Below the pieces are notes generated by a model. It saw nothing but the letters and a program-made list of their open reading frames with translations, ran no database searches and was not told the origin of the DNA. Both the position numbers and the translations under genes were made by a program. Shown one piece after another: positions 24,735 to 33,900 of a stretch of 64,000 nucleotides of DNA (position 1 is the first letter of the stretch; every line of letters starts with the position of its first letter). This DNA is from Rhodococcus sp. 4CII (GTDB lineage Bacteria > Actinomycetota > Actinomycetes > Mycobacteriales > Mycobacteriaceae). The stretch spans positions 3,886,001-3,950,000 of the forward strand of contig NZ_JACCFE010000002.1 of assembly GCF_014256275.1 (NCBI RefSeq), read 5' to 3'.

Positions 24735-25628
24735 TCAGTCCGGCGCACTTGATTGCCCAGGTTCGGCCGGTGGGGAGGCGGTATGACCCGCTTCCGGGAG
24801 GGTACGCGGCGACAATTGCGCTTTCAGCCATGCCGCCGTGATCGCCAGGTTCGGTTCGGCGTCGAATCGAGGATCCTCGTGTCCCGCGCATCCCACCGCG
24901 GCGTAGGTGACGTCGACTCCCCGTCGGGCGAGTGCCTTGAAGAGGTCGTGGCTGTCGGATGCCGGGACGATGCGGTCCAGGTCGCCGTGGGCGATCAGGA
25001 ACGGTGGGGCTGCGGCGTGGACGTTCTCCATGGGACTGGCCGAGCGGACCTCGGCATCGTCTCCTGTGATCTGGGTGCGACCGAACAATGCGTGGACAGC
25101 GGGTGGACGGTTCAGGATCAGGGACTCGAGCCGTGTGCGTCGGGTGCTGCCGAGCAGGTCGGTGGGGGAGAACCACGTGACTACCGCTTGTACTGCACTG
25201 GACTGGTCGAGGTGACTGCCGACGGTACCCTCGAGTGCCGCATTGCCGGCGCTCAGTCCCGCCATGATAGCGAGGTACCCGCCCGCGGACGCCCCCCAGA
25301 TCCCGATTCGTTCCACCTGCAAGTCGTGGTCGCTGCCTTCTGCTCGCAACCACCGCAGCGCGGCTTTGACATCGTGCATCTGCGCCGGGTAGCGAACCCC
25401 GGGCGCGAGCCGATAGTTGACCGAGACCACGGCTACACCCATTTCGGCGAGAGGCCTCAATCGTTCGTCGGCGTTGTCGGCCTTGTCTCCACCTTCCCAT
25501 CCTCCCCCGTGGAGGTAGAGCACTGTCGGAACGGGTCGATCCGATTCGGAGCGGTAGATGTCCAGGGTCAACGGTCCGCCCGGTGTGGTGGCGTATTCGA
25601 GGTCTTTGATAACTCTGACGGCGTGCAT
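24735..25628 (-). CDS. alpha/beta-hydrolase, hormone-sensitive-lipase/BD-FAE-type esterase
   Basis: A 297-residue esterase. The oxyanion motif HGGGWEGGDKADNA, the nucleophile elbow GIWGASAGGY (Ser), the acid HGDLDRIVP and the catalytic His in GCAGHEDPR are all present, in the HSL/family IV order. There is no signal peptide. It probably hydrolyses an ester or lactone intermediate of the adjoining aromatic pathway. The ATG at 25628 follows an AAAGGGCAG by a few bases. It is the last gene of the minus-strand cluster 29701-24735, 53 bases downstream of the extradiol dioxygenase. Confidence 0.87.
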   Translation of the reverse strand: MHAVRVIKDLEYATTPGGPLTLDIYRSESDRPVPTVLYLHGGGWEGGDKADNADERLRPLAEMGVAVVSVNYRLAPGVRYPAQMHDVKAALRWLRAEGSDHDLQVERIGIWGASAGGYLAIMAGLSAGNAALEGTVGSHLDQSSAVQAVVTWFSPTDLLGSTRRTRLESLILNRPPAVHALFGRTQITGDDAEVRSASPMENVHAAAPPFLIAHGDLDRIVPASDSHDLFKALARRGVDVTYAAVGCAGHEDPRFDAEPNLAITAAWLKAQLSPRTLPEAGHTASPPAEPGQSSAPD

Positions 25629-25681
25629 ACGACCGCTGCCCTTTCTGGTGTTTCTGGCGCTGCTCCGGCCCCGAAGCGTGG

Positions 25682-26608
25682 TCATGATTGGGTGGAGTGG
25701 GCTCCGGTCATGAGGGCGGCGAGGTCGTCGGGTTCGAGGAACGACGGTGGGGGCGGTGGTCCCCACGCGTAGAGGCCTTGGAGTCCGTGGAGCACCTCCG
25801 GGGACCAGAGTTCGTCCTCGGGAACGGTGTCCATGTCCGAGTAGTACTCGGAGAAGTTCCCCGCCGGGTCCTTGAGGTACCAGAAGAAATTCGCGCCGGC
25901 GTAATGGCGGCCGAGGCCCCAGATGTGGCGTTCCGGATTGCCGTCGAGCATGGTGTGGGCGCCGCGGCCGACCTCGTCGATGTCGTCGACCTGCCAGCTG
26001 GTGTGGTGCATGAAGTTCACCGGTGCGGCCATGACGAGGACGTTGTGGTGCTCGACGGAGCAGCGCAGGAATGCGGCCTTGTCGCCCATGTAGTCGGAGA
26101 CCTTGAACCCGAGGCCGTCGGTGAAGAACTTCATGGTGGCCTCGAGGTCGGTGGATCCGATCACCGCGTGTCCGAGTTTGCGGGGGCGCACCGGGGCGGT
26201 GCGGGTCAGGAATGGGGCACGGCCCCAGCGGTCGATCCGGCCGGGCCCGTTGTACGGGGTTGCGGGTACGGCGGGTTCGATGACGATCCGGGGCCGGACC
26301 TGTACCCGCACCAGAGTGCCGGTGACGGGTTCGACGGCCCGCACCGAGGTGCCGTCCTGGTCGGCGGTCAGCCCCAACCCGTTCAGTCGCGTTGTGATCG
26401 CGGCGATGTCGTCGGGGTCGTCGGCAGCGACGGTCAGTTCGACCAGCCGCCGGGTGGGTGCGTGGACGATCTCGAGTTGTTCGCCGCCGTTGCGGGTGGC
26501 GAACACCCCGCGCCCGCGGTGCTCGAGTCCGAAGTCGGTGTAGTAGGCGACGGTCTCGTCGACGTTGGGGACGCCGACGGTGACCTTGCCCAGTCCGTGT
26601 AGTGCCAT
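25682..26608 (-). CDS. type I extradiol dioxygenase (VOC superfamily)
   Basis: A 308-residue ring-cleavage dioxygenase with two vicinal-oxygen-chelate modules. The Fe(II) ligands are visible: His near 147 (KLGHAVIG), His near 203 (NFMHHTSWQ) and Glu near 253 (FSEYYSDMD), the 2-His-1-Glu facial triad of catechol 2,3-dioxygenases. It should cleave a catechol-type ring next to the diol (meta cleavage). The ATG at 26608 is 12 bases after the stop of the FAH-family gene, so they are in one transcript. Context (FAD monooxygenase, FAH-family hydrolase) fits a complete hydroxylation and ring-cleavage route; the aromatic substrate is not identifiable. Confidence 0.9.
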   Translation of the reverse strand: MALHGLGKVTVGVPNVDETVAYYTDFGLEHRGRGVFATRNGGEQLEIVHAPTRRLVELTVAADDPDDIAAITTRLNGLGLTADQDGTSVRAVEPVTGTLVRVQVRPRIVIEPAVPATPYNGPGRIDRWGRAPFLTRTAPVRPRKLGHAVIGSTDLEATMKFFTDGLGFKVSDYMGDKAAFLRCSVEHHNVLVMAAPVNFMHHTSWQVDDIDEVGRGAHTMLDGNPERHIWGLGRHYAGANFFWYLKDPAGNFSEYYSDMDTVPEDELWSPEVLHGLQGLYAWGPPPPPSFLEPDDLAALMTGAHSTQS

Positions 26609-26620
26609 GAGCGGTGCCCT

Positions 26621-27502
26621 CTACTTTGCGTAGGGGTCGGCGACGAAACGCTGGTGCAGCTGACCGATTCCCTCGATCCAGCTGTCGAGCTTTTCGCCGG
26701 CCTGCAGGAACCGTTGCGGGTCGCGGCCGACGCCGACCCCGGCGGGGGTGCCGGTGAAGATCACGTCGCCGGGGTAGAGGGTGACGGTGCGGGAGAGGGC
26801 GGCGATCAGCTTCGAGACCGGGAAGATCAGGTCGCGTGTGCGTCCCTTCTGCACCTGGTCGCCGTCGATGGTGCAGCCGAGTTCGAGGTCGTCGGGGTTC
26901 GCGAACTCGTCCGGGGTGACCAACCACGGACCCTGCGGGGAGAAGCCGGCGAAGGACTTGCCGAGCCCGAATTGCGGCGCCGGTCCGCGGAGCTGTGACA
27001 CGCGTTCGGAAATATCCTGTCCCACAGTCAGTCCGGCGACGTGCGCCCAGGCGTCGGCGTCGTCGATCCCGGATGCTTCCCGGCCGATCACGGCCACCAA
27101 CTCCACCTCCCAGTCGACGTTGCCGCCGGCGGGGATGATCACGTCGGTGTCGGGTCCGGTGAAGGACGAGGCGTATTTGGTGAAGACCGGCGGCAGGTGG
27201 GTGGGGGATTCGAACCCGGATTCGGCGGCGTGGGCGTGGTAGTTCAGACCGACCGCGAAGACCTGCCGCGGCGCCGGTGAGGGGGCCCCGAGCAGGGACC
27301 GGTCGATCGGGAAGCCGTCGTCGGCCAGCACAGCGAGGTCCTGTCCGGCGACCCATCCGGTGACGTCGTCCCAGGCCTGATACACGGCGGGCAGATCGGG
27401 GCCGAAGCGGCCGTGCGAGGCGCGGGCGAGGTCGACGCCTCGCTCGGCGCCCTCGTCTCCGATCACGAGTGCGGCGCGGCCGTCGATGTTGGCGATACGC
27501 AT
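26621..27502 (-). CDS. fumarylacetoacetate hydrolase family protein
   Basis: A 293-residue FAH-family enzyme. The characteristic GLNYHAHAAESG, DWEVELVAVIGREA, FTGTPAGVGVGRDP and QGPWLVTPDEF segments carry the expected metal-binding acidic residues. Members hydrolyse, decarboxylate or isomerise 2-oxo/enol ring-fission products. Here it most likely acts on the product of the extradiol dioxygenase next door. The ATG at 27502 is chosen because the N terminus MRIANIDGRAALV matches the usual family start; the open frame extends to 27613 without support. It lies second-to-third in the aromatic cluster, 12 bases before the dioxygenase gene. Confidence 0.88.
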   Translation of the reverse strand: MRIANIDGRAALVIGDEGAERGVDLARASHGRFGPDLPAVYQAWDDVTGWVAGQDLAVLADDGFPIDRSLLGAPSPAPRQVFAVGLNYHAHAAESGFESPTHLPPVFTKYASSFTGPDTDVIIPAGGNVDWEVELVAVIGREASGIDDADAWAHVAGLTVGQDISERVSQLRGPAPQFGLGKSFAGFSPQGPWLVTPDEFANPDDLELGCTIDGDQVQKGRTRDLIFPVSKLIAALSRTVTLYPGDVIFTGTPAGVGVGRDPQRFLQAGEKLDSWIEGIGQLHQRFVADPYAK

Positions 27503-27626
27503 GAGATTCTTCGGTCTCCCTGGTCGATGGTGGTGGAGTCGGGCCATCACAGTCTCGGACGCGGCTGGATGGCAGTCAGATGTGAGAAGTCGGTGCCCGC
27601 CGGCGATACACACCGGAAAGCGAGGT

Positions 27627-28196
27627 CTATACCGGAGGAGGTGTTCGAGCCATGTTCATCACCATGGCCAAAGTCGAGTAGTACCCGGCGGTGACTACGA
27701 CGTCGGTGACGGACTGCGGTCCGAGCATCTCGATGCCGCGATTGAAGGTCGCGTCGGAGACGGTCTTGTCGGCAAAAAGTTCGAGAACGATCTCGTATGC
27801 CGATTCCTCCGCCGGCGTGAGATCGGGAGGTACCGAACGCTGTACAAGGGCGTCGATCGCCTCGTCGGACAGTCCCGCGCCGCGGGCGAGCGGAAGATGA
27901 TAGGCCCATTCGAAGTCTTGATCCCACTCCCGAGCCACCAGCAGGACGAGCATCTCGAAGATCTTGTTCGGCAAGGGGCTCTCGAACCGAAGGTAGGCGC
28001 CGAGGTGCTGCAGGTGCTCCATCGCTTGTGGACTACGCAGCAGCGGAACGAAGGGCCCGAACACCGCTCCCCGAGGGCCGGCGGCGACGCGATGCGCTGC
28101 GGCCTGTTGCTCTGCGGAGAGTTCCTCGGCGGGTGGCATCGGCATCCGGTCGCTAGTCGCGGAACCGGGTGTCGTCGGCGTCTGCGATTCGTTCAT
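27627..28196 (-). CDS. carboxymuconolactone decarboxylase/AhpD-family protein
   Basis: A 189-residue CMD-domain protein with FEMLVLLVAREWDQDFEWAYH and LARGAGLSDEAIDAL, the helix pattern of the AhpD/CMD family. The usual CxxC of AhpD peroxidases is absent, as it has EWAYH instead, so a lactone decarboxylase-like or unknown role is more likely than peroxidase activity. The ATG at 28196 overlaps the stop of the FAD monooxygenase gene by four bases (ATGA), so the two are translationally coupled. Start and overlap are clear; function within the aromatic pathway is unknown. Confidence 0.85.
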   Translation of the reverse strand: MNESQTPTTPGSATSDRMPMPPAEELSAEQQAAAHRVAAGPRGAVFGPFVPLLRSPQAMEHLQHLGAYLRFESPLPNKIFEMLVLLVAREWDQDFEWAYHLPLARGAGLSDEAIDALVQRSVPPDLTPAEESAYEIVLELFADKTVSDATFNRGIEMLGPQSVTDVVVTAGYYSTLAMVMNMARTPPPV

Positions 28197-29701
28197 CGGG
28201 GCATACCGAGGGCGTACTTGAGGGCGAGTTGGGCATCTTCGATCGCCGGCGGTTCGGTACTGGCCCAAGCGATGTACCCATCTGGGCGGATCAACAGACT
28301 GCGCACACCCAGCAATTCGGGTGGGGTCAGCACCACGTGCGCTGAGTACGTGCGCAGCAGAGGACCCGTCTGGTCCATCTGCGCGTAGGTCTGCGCACCG
28401 GTGCAGTCGATGAGTACGAATGTCTGCCCGCGCAACAGTTCTCCCATTCGGCGTAGGCCGGCGCCGGTTTGCAGGTCCAAATCGGGGGAGCGGTGACCGG
28501 TCATCGGGTGGCTGTCCGGAGCACAGGGATACGGGAAGGCCAGCCCGTTGAGGTCGAGGGCGAGTTGGCGATTGACCTCCGGAATCGGGAGGATGGTGCG
28601 CTGAAACAGTCGTTTGAGGGCGATGCCGTCGTCGGTGAAGTCGAATTGGATTGCGCATTGAGCCTGCACACTGCGCAGCAGTGCTTCGGCGACGGGTCGC
28701 CGCTCGGACTGATAGGTGCTCAGCAGGTCACGGCCCGCGTCTCCGTTGATCACGGCGGCCAGTTTCCATCCCAGGTTGAACGCATCTTGCATGCAGAAGT
28801 TCATCCCGACTCCACTGGCCGGGTAGTGGATGCGTGCGGATTCACCGACCAGGAAGGCGTTGCCCTGTTGGAAGGACGTGGCGATCTTCAGGGTGTCGGT
28901 GTAACGCGACGCCCATGCCAGATCGTCGAAGGGGATGTCGACGTCGAGGATGTCGGCGATGCACTGGCGCACCTCGTCTGCCGTGACGGGTTCGGACTGG
29001 GGGGCATGGCGGCGTTCGGCATGCACGATGGTGAATCGGGTGAGGGTCTGGTTCTCTCCGAACGGGAACGAGCTGATCCACCCTTTCGCGTTGTCGACCA
29101 TGCGACGTGCCTCGGGCCAGGGGCGGTTCATGCGTAGGTCGGCGACGATTCCGGTGAAGGTCGGTCCGTGCCCCTCGAAGTCGATGCCGAGTGCGGATCG
29201 AACCACACTGCGGGCACCGTCGGCGCCGACCAGGTAGGTCGCCGAGATCTCTTCGGTCCGCCCGGTCGCCTCCGATGTCGCGGTCACAGTCACGAGGTCT
29301 TCGCGCTGTGCAATGGCGTCGACGTGCACACCGTGCCGAACATCGACTCCCAGCCGACGAGCCTCCTCCAGGAGAAGTTCTTCGGTGTCGTTCTGCGGCA
29401 GGATAAGTCGGAAGCCGAACCGGGAGCCGAGGTGGCGCCACTCCACCGGCTGCATTCCACCCCAGATATGGACCGGGATGAGCGGGTTGGGGCGGATCTT
29501 CTCGGCTCGCTCGATGAACTTTTCGGCCAAGCCTCGTGCGTCGAGCAGTTCGAGTACCCGCGGCAGGACAGTGCCTGCGCGAGACTTCACCGGTTCGGTC
29601 CGGCGTTCCAAGACGACTACATCGACGCCTGCGCGGGCGAGTTCGGTAGCAACAGTCAGTCCCGACGGACCGCCACCGACGACAACAACTTGGGGGGACA
29701 T
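28193..29701 (-). CDS. FAD-dependent aromatic monooxygenase (PheA/MhpA-like)
   Basis: A 502-residue class A flavoprotein hydroxylase. The FAD-binding GGGPSGLTVATELARAG is at the N terminus, YLVGADGARSVVR carries the DG motif, and SGVGMNFCMQDAFNLGWKLA is the second FAD-contacting segment. The usual GDAAH before it is here GESARIHYP. The enzyme probably hydroxylates a phenolic compound with NAD(P)H and O2 to make the catechol for ring cleavage. The ATG at 29701 has GAAAGG 8 bases upstream; the ATG at 29707 is too close. It is the first gene of the aromatic cluster, and its promoter should lie in 29702-29911. Confidence 0.88.
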   Translation of the reverse strand: MSPQVVVVGGGPSGLTVATELARAGVDVVVLERRTEPVKSRAGTVLPRVLELLDARGLAEKFIERAEKIRPNPLIPVHIWGGMQPVEWRHLGSRFGFRLILPQNDTEELLLEEARRLGVDVRHGVHVDAIAQREDLVTVTATSEATGRTEEISATYLVGADGARSVVRSALGIDFEGHGPTFTGIVADLRMNRPWPEARRMVDNAKGWISSFPFGENQTLTRFTIVHAERRHAPQSEPVTADEVRQCIADILDVDIPFDDLAWASRYTDTLKIATSFQQGNAFLVGESARIHYPASGVGMNFCMQDAFNLGWKLAAVINGDAGRDLLSTYQSERRPVAEALLRSVQAQCAIQFDFTDDGIALKRLFQRTILPIPEVNRQLALDLNGLAFPYPCAPDSHPMTGHRSPDLDLQTGAGLRRMGELLRGQTFVLIDCTGAQTYAQMDQTGPLLRTYSAHVVLTPPELLGVRSLLIRPDGYIAWASTEPPAIEDAQLALKYALGMPR

Positions 29702-29911
29702 GCGCATGGCCTTTCCGGACGCGCAGGCGGAGGTCGTGGCAACCGACCTGCCGATGCGAGAGTGTGCGAGCAAGTGATGGATCTCACGATGCCGGAAGGT
29801 TACCTATCTGGGAATGCCATGTTCAGTATGCGGCGTATCCACGACACGAATACCCGTGTTGCGCCCGCCAGGGTGCCGCACTCCGACCAACCCCGAGGTC
29901 GGGGCACGTGT

Positions 29912-30880
29912 TCAGCTGTTCGGGCCGTTCTCGGGCGGCCCGTCCGCAGGTGCGGTAGATCGTGCGGCGTCGAGGACCAGAGAGCGCAGCCAGAGCAGCT
30001 CCGGATCGGAGTTGTTCATCGGGTGCCACCACACGGCTTGCCGTAGTGGTGCCAGCGTCAACGGCGTGTCGACGATGCGAACTCCGCGGTCGCGAACAAG
30101 CATGTGGGCTAACCGGATCGGGGCGAGGGCCACCCGGTCGGTTCCCGCGAGGAAGTGCGGCAGCGCCAGGTAGTTCTCGCCGACGACCTGCACGTGCGGG
30201 TCGATGCCCTGAGCCTTGACTTGATGCAATGGGGTGTTGGGCGACCGGGGGTCGGTCTGAAAGACCGCCCACGGACTGCGACGAAGCTGCTCCGCATCGA
30301 TGGTCGCCCCCACGTCGGGATTGTCCTGTGCTACCAGGCACACCCACGGATCGGTGAACAGATCCACCGAGGGCAGATCGGTGACGAATCCGCGCGGAAC
30401 GATTGCCAGGTCCGCGGTGCGGAGTTGATCGGAGAGGCGATTGACGACTTCCGGTCTCAGCTCCACGAAGCTGAGACGGGCGAGCGGTGCCCGCGTCAGC
30501 AGATGCTCGGAGATCGCCCGGCCCACCGTGGCCAGCACGTAGCCGGAGACGATCAAGGTGAACTCGCGCGTCGTCTTTTCCACCTCGAGTCCCGGCTCGG
30601 TGTCGAGCACCCGCTCGACCGCTGACATCGCCACCGTCGTTCGCCCGACCAGACGTTGCGCCAGCGGGGTCAGCTGATACGTGTTACCCACTCTGGCGAG
30701 AAGAGGATCGCTGAAGTATCGGCGTAGGCGGGCCAACGCGGCACTCATCGCGGGCTGGCTCAGCCCCACCTCGGTCGCAGCGCGACTGACGCTGCGCTCA
30801 CGCAACAGCGCTTCGAGCGCGACGATCAGGTTGAGATCGAGTCGTGCGCGGGTTCGACTCGCTTTCGGTATCGAGCTCAT
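29912..30880 (-). CDS. LysR-family transcriptional regulator (NodD-like)
   Basis: A 322-residue LysR regulator. The N-terminal wHTH LNLIVALEALLRERSVSRAA, followed by GLSQPAMSAALARLRRYF, is textbook, and a periplasmic-binding-like effector domain fills the rest. The ATG at 30880 is the natural start. It is divergent from the amidohydrolase gene (163 bases between starts) and upstream of the aromatic operon on the same strand. It could control either; LysR proteins usually regulate the divergent neighbour. A candidate site lies at 30890-30901. Confidence 0.92.
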   Translation of the reverse strand: MSSIPKASRTRARLDLNLIVALEALLRERSVSRAATEVGLSQPAMSAALARLRRYFSDPLLARVGNTYQLTPLAQRLVGRTTVAMSAVERVLDTEPGLEVEKTTREFTLIVSGYVLATVGRAISEHLLTRAPLARLSFVELRPEVVNRLSDQLRTADLAIVPRGFVTDLPSVDLFTDPWVCLVAQDNPDVGATIDAEQLRRSPWAVFQTDPRSPNTPLHQVKAQGIDPHVQVVGENYLALPHFLAGTDRVALAPIRLAHMLVRDRGVRIVDTPLTLAPLRQAVWWHPMNNSDPELLWLRSLVLDAARSTAPADGPPENGPNS

Positions 30881-30889
30881 GGATGCCCA

Positions 30890-30901
30890 CTATACGAATA
30901 G
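30890..30901. promoter_or_regulatory. candidate LysR box
   Basis: CTATACGAATAG is a near-palindrome (5 of 6 pairs) with the T-N-A symmetry expected of LysR sites, 10 bases upstream of the LysR start in the divergent promoter region. Confidence 0.35.
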
Positions 30902-31043
30902 CGGCGTTCACAAATAGCCCCACGAAATCGACACTGAGGGCCCTGACCCCATCGGCGGTGACTGCGATCGACGAACTCTATCGATGCCCGCAGCCAGCCG
31001 AGTCCGGGGTTGGTTGCAGCACCTATTCGAGGAGGAGTCAGCA

Positions 31044-32441
31044 ATGACCATGAACCCAGCACGCGGCGGACATGGGGCCGACGGCGCGAGCGCACCCGCG
31101 GATCGCCGCACCGTGTTACGCGGGGCGACAGTGATCACCCTTGATCCCGAACTCGGCGACCTCGAGCAGGCCGACATCCTCATCGACGGCGACACCATCT
31201 CGGCGATCGCCCCCCACATCGAGGTGGACGCAACCACGACGGTCGATGCCACCGGAATGATCGCCCTCCCCGGCTTCGTCGACACCCACCGTCATACCTG
31301 GCAGAGCGCCATTCGCCACGGCTATGCCGAGATGAATCCCTTGCAGTACTTCGCCGAGGTATTGAAGGGCATCGGAGCCGCCTACGAACCGGACGACGTG
31401 CATATCGGCACGCTGATGGGTGCAGCCTCCGCGCTCAATGCCGGCACGACCACCCTCGTCGACTGGTCACACATCCAGAACTCCGCCGAACATTCCGATG
31501 CGGCGATCTGTGGGCTGGCCGAGTCGGGCATCCGAGCCGTCTTCGGCCACGGCTGGCCGCTCACCGCCGACGACCGTTGGACCCACCAGAGCGCACTACC
31601 TCACCCCATCGACATCGAACGACTGCAGAAGCAATACTTCGCCGGCGACCGCCCGCTGTTGACACTGGCTATGGCCGCCCGCGGCCCCGAGATGACACTC
31701 CCCGGAATCTGGCGCGACGACCTGCAGCTCGCCCGCGACCTCGGTCTCCGCACCTCCGTTCACGTCGGTGCGTATCCCCACAACGCGGCACACCGCGCCG
31801 TCACCCAGTACGAAAAGGCAGGTCTGCTCGCCGACGACATGACCTTCGTGCACTGCTGCCGCTGCACGGACGAGGAGTTGGCGATGATCGCCGCGGCGGG
31901 GGCTACCGTATCGCTCGGAGTCCACTGCGAGATGAACTCGCAAGGAATCGGCGACATCCCACTCGATCGCATGCTCGCCGCAGGCATACGTCCCAGTTTG
32001 AGCGGAGATACCGAAACCAAGTGCTCGGCGGACATGTTCACCCAAATGCGTTTGCTCTACGCCTATTACCGGTCGTGGCGCGGTGGGGGACACTCGACCG
32101 TGCCCACTCCTGCGGTGGACTTGGGGCTGCGAGACGTGCTCGAATTCGCCACCATCGAGGGAGCGCGAGCGGTGGGGCTGGACAATCGCATCGGTACCCT
32201 CACCCCCGGTAAACAGGCTGACATCGTCCTCATCCGCGCCACCGACGTCAATCTGGCTCCCGTTCTCGACCCGGTCGCCGCGGTGGTCCTCGCAGCCCAT
32301 GAAGGAAACGTCGACTCGGTCCTGGTCGCCGGCACGTTCGTCAAGGCCGACGGCCGGCCCACCCTGCTCGACCACAGCGCCCTGATCCAGGAGGCCAGGG
32401 TGTCGCAACAGCGGATACTCGGCCGATGGACCAACCGGTGA
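31044..32441 (+). CDS. amidohydrolase (chlorohydrolase/cytosine-deaminase-like)
   Basis: A 465-residue metal-dependent hydrolase. The HxH motif is in PGFVDTHRHTWQS near residue 82, further metal-site residues lie in SVHVGAY and TFVHCC, and the Asp is in LSGDTETK. The C-terminal EGARAVGLDNRIGTLTPGKQ is typical of the atrazine chlorohydrolase/SAH-deaminase branch. It should remove an amine, chloride or similar leaving group from a heterocycle. The ATG at 31044 has AGGAGGAG about 7 bases upstream. An MFS transporter gene follows on the same strand, suggesting uptake and hydrolysis of one nitrogen heterocycle. Confidence 0.88.
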   Translation: MTMNPARGGHGADGASAPADRRTVLRGATVITLDPELGDLEQADILIDGDTISAIAPHIEVDATTTVDATGMIALPGFVDTHRHTWQSAIRHGYAEMNPLQYFAEVLKGIGAAYEPDDVHIGTLMGAASALNAGTTTLVDWSHIQNSAEHSDAAICGLAESGIRAVFGHGWPLTADDRWTHQSALPHPIDIERLQKQYFAGDRPLLTLAMAARGPEMTLPGIWRDDLQLARDLGLRTSVHVGAYPHNAAHRAVTQYEKAGLLADDMTFVHCCRCTDEELAMIAAAGATVSLGVHCEMNSQGIGDIPLDRMLAAGIRPSLSGDTETKCSADMFTQMRLLYAYYRSWRGGGHSTVPTPAVDLGLRDVLEFATIEGARAVGLDNRIGTLTPGKQADIVLIRATDVNLAPVLDPVAAVVLAAHEGNVDSVLVAGTFVKADGRPTLLDHSALIQEARVSQQRILGRWTNR

Positions 32442-32589
32442 GGGTATATCCACCAGACGAATAATGCTTATCGTGAACGGGCACTTCCTGGATACACCCG
32501 GGTAGGCGAGAGTGATAGTCCTCACAGTGGTGTTCAGGCGGGACGAGAGGAACTTCACGTCGCCGCCGATGCATGAAGGAGCATGAACC

Positions 32590-33900
32590 TTGTCTATGTC
32601 ACGAAAGGCCGAGTTTCGGCGAGGGTGGCCGACCCTGCTGGCTGCCACCTTGGGTGTCGGCCTGGGAGTTTCCGGACTCGCCATCTACTCGGCAGGTCTG
32701 TTCGTCAACGATCTCGGCCGGGAGTTCGGGCTCACCCGCACCACATACGGGCTCGCGTACTCACTACTGACGTTGGGTATGGCGGCAGCGGTCCCAGTAA
32801 TCGGGTACGCCGTCGACAGGTTCGGTGTCAAGATCCCCACAATTACCAGCGCGGTATGCCTGGCCGCGGGATTCGTCCTGCTCGGAACTGCCGTCCATTC
32901 GGTCCCGGCGTACATGACAGCGATGGCGCTGATCGGCTTCTTCGGCGCAGGGTCCGGCCCGATAGCCTTCACCCGCGCGGTCAGCAGCTGGTTCGACCGC
33001 GCCCGAGGTTTCGCTCTGGGAATCACCATGATGGGAATGGGCCTGGCGGGAGCCCTCGTCCCGATCGCGATCAGCTCCGTCATCGGTGCACACGGCTGGC
33101 AGACCGCCTACATCGTCCTGGCCTGCGCCGCAGCGGTCGGAACACTACCCACGCTGCTTCTACTGCGTAGTGCCCCACCCAGCGACTCCGACACCACCAC
33201 CACTACATCCACTGTGGACGACGGACACAGCACTTCTGCGCCGGAGCCGGAAGGTCCGAGCTTCGCGGTGATTCGCCGAGATCGCCTGTTCTGGCAGTTG
33301 ATCGGCACCTTCGGCTTGATGTCGGTGGCGTTCACCGGGCTCGTTCCACACCTCGTACCGATGTTGCGGCAGGCCGGGACGAGCGCAAGCACGGCGGCGT
33401 TGATCGCCTCACTCATGGGAATCTCCGTCATCGTCAGCCGCTTGGTGGTCGGTTTTCTGTTCGACGTCTTCCGCCCGCAGGTCGTCGCCGCCTCCCTGTG
33501 CGGCCTCTGCACCCTCGGCGTCCTCGCCTTCGCCTTCGGCGGCGTCGCACTCGCCCCTGTGGCAGCGGTGGCCGTGGGATGCATGCTGGGCGCCGAACTG
33601 GACATGCTGGGGTTCTTCACTTCCCGATACTTCGGTATGGCTGCATTCGGGCGCGCCTATGCAGGTCCCTACGCCGCCTTCGTGATCGGAGGAGCGATAG
33701 CACCGTTGTGGGTCGGCGCAGTAGCCGATCAGGCCGACAGCTATCGACCCGCACTGCTCATCGTGACCGTCCTCACCCTGCTCGTCGCCGGTAGCTTCCT
33801 GGCCCTGCCCAACCCGAACACCCGGATCGAACGACTGCACACCGGCGCGAATGTCTCGACCCCGCGACCGTCCGGCTCCCCCGTGACTGTGGTGGACTGA
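32590..33900 (+). CDS. MFS transporter (monocarboxylate-porter-like)
   Basis: A 436-residue major facilitator with twelve predicted membrane segments and a hydrophilic Ser/Thr-rich loop between segments 6 and 7 (around residues 195-225). The loop after segment 2 (YAVDRFGVKIPTIT) matches the G-x-x-x-D-R-x-G MFS signature. It probably imports the amidohydrolase substrate. A GAAGGAG at 32575-32581 fits best with the TTG at 32590 (8 bases); an ATG at 32596 would be spaced 14 bases. The gene is 148 bases after the amidohydrolase, so it may have its own promoter. Confidence 0.85.
   Translation: MSMSRKAEFRRGWPTLLAATLGVGLGVSGLAIYSAGLFVNDLGREFGLTRTTYGLAYSLLTLGMAAAVPVIGYAVDRFGVKIPTITSAVCLAAGFVLLGTAVHSVPAYMTAMALIGFFGAGSGPIAFTRAVSSWFDRARGFALGITMMGMGLAGALVPIAISSVIGAHGWQTAYIVLACAAAVGTLPTLLLLRSAPPSDSDTTTTTSTVDDGHSTSAPEPEGPSFAVIRRDRLFWQLIGTFGLMSVAFTGLVPHLVPMLRQAGTSASTAALIASLMGISVIVSRLVVGFLFDVFRPQVVAASLCGLCTLGVLAFAFGGVALAPVAAVAVGCMLGAELDMLGFFTSRYFGMAAFGRAYAGPYAAFVIGGAIAPLWVGAVADQADSYRPALLIVTVLTLLVAGSFLALPNPNTRIERLHTGANVSTPRPSGSPVTVVD

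Noticed and set aside
24735..27356. An 873-codon minus-strand open frame
   Set aside because: Only its last third (esterase from 25628) is coding. The rest is antisense-frame shadow of the VOC dioxygenase and FAH-family genes, caused by high GC content.
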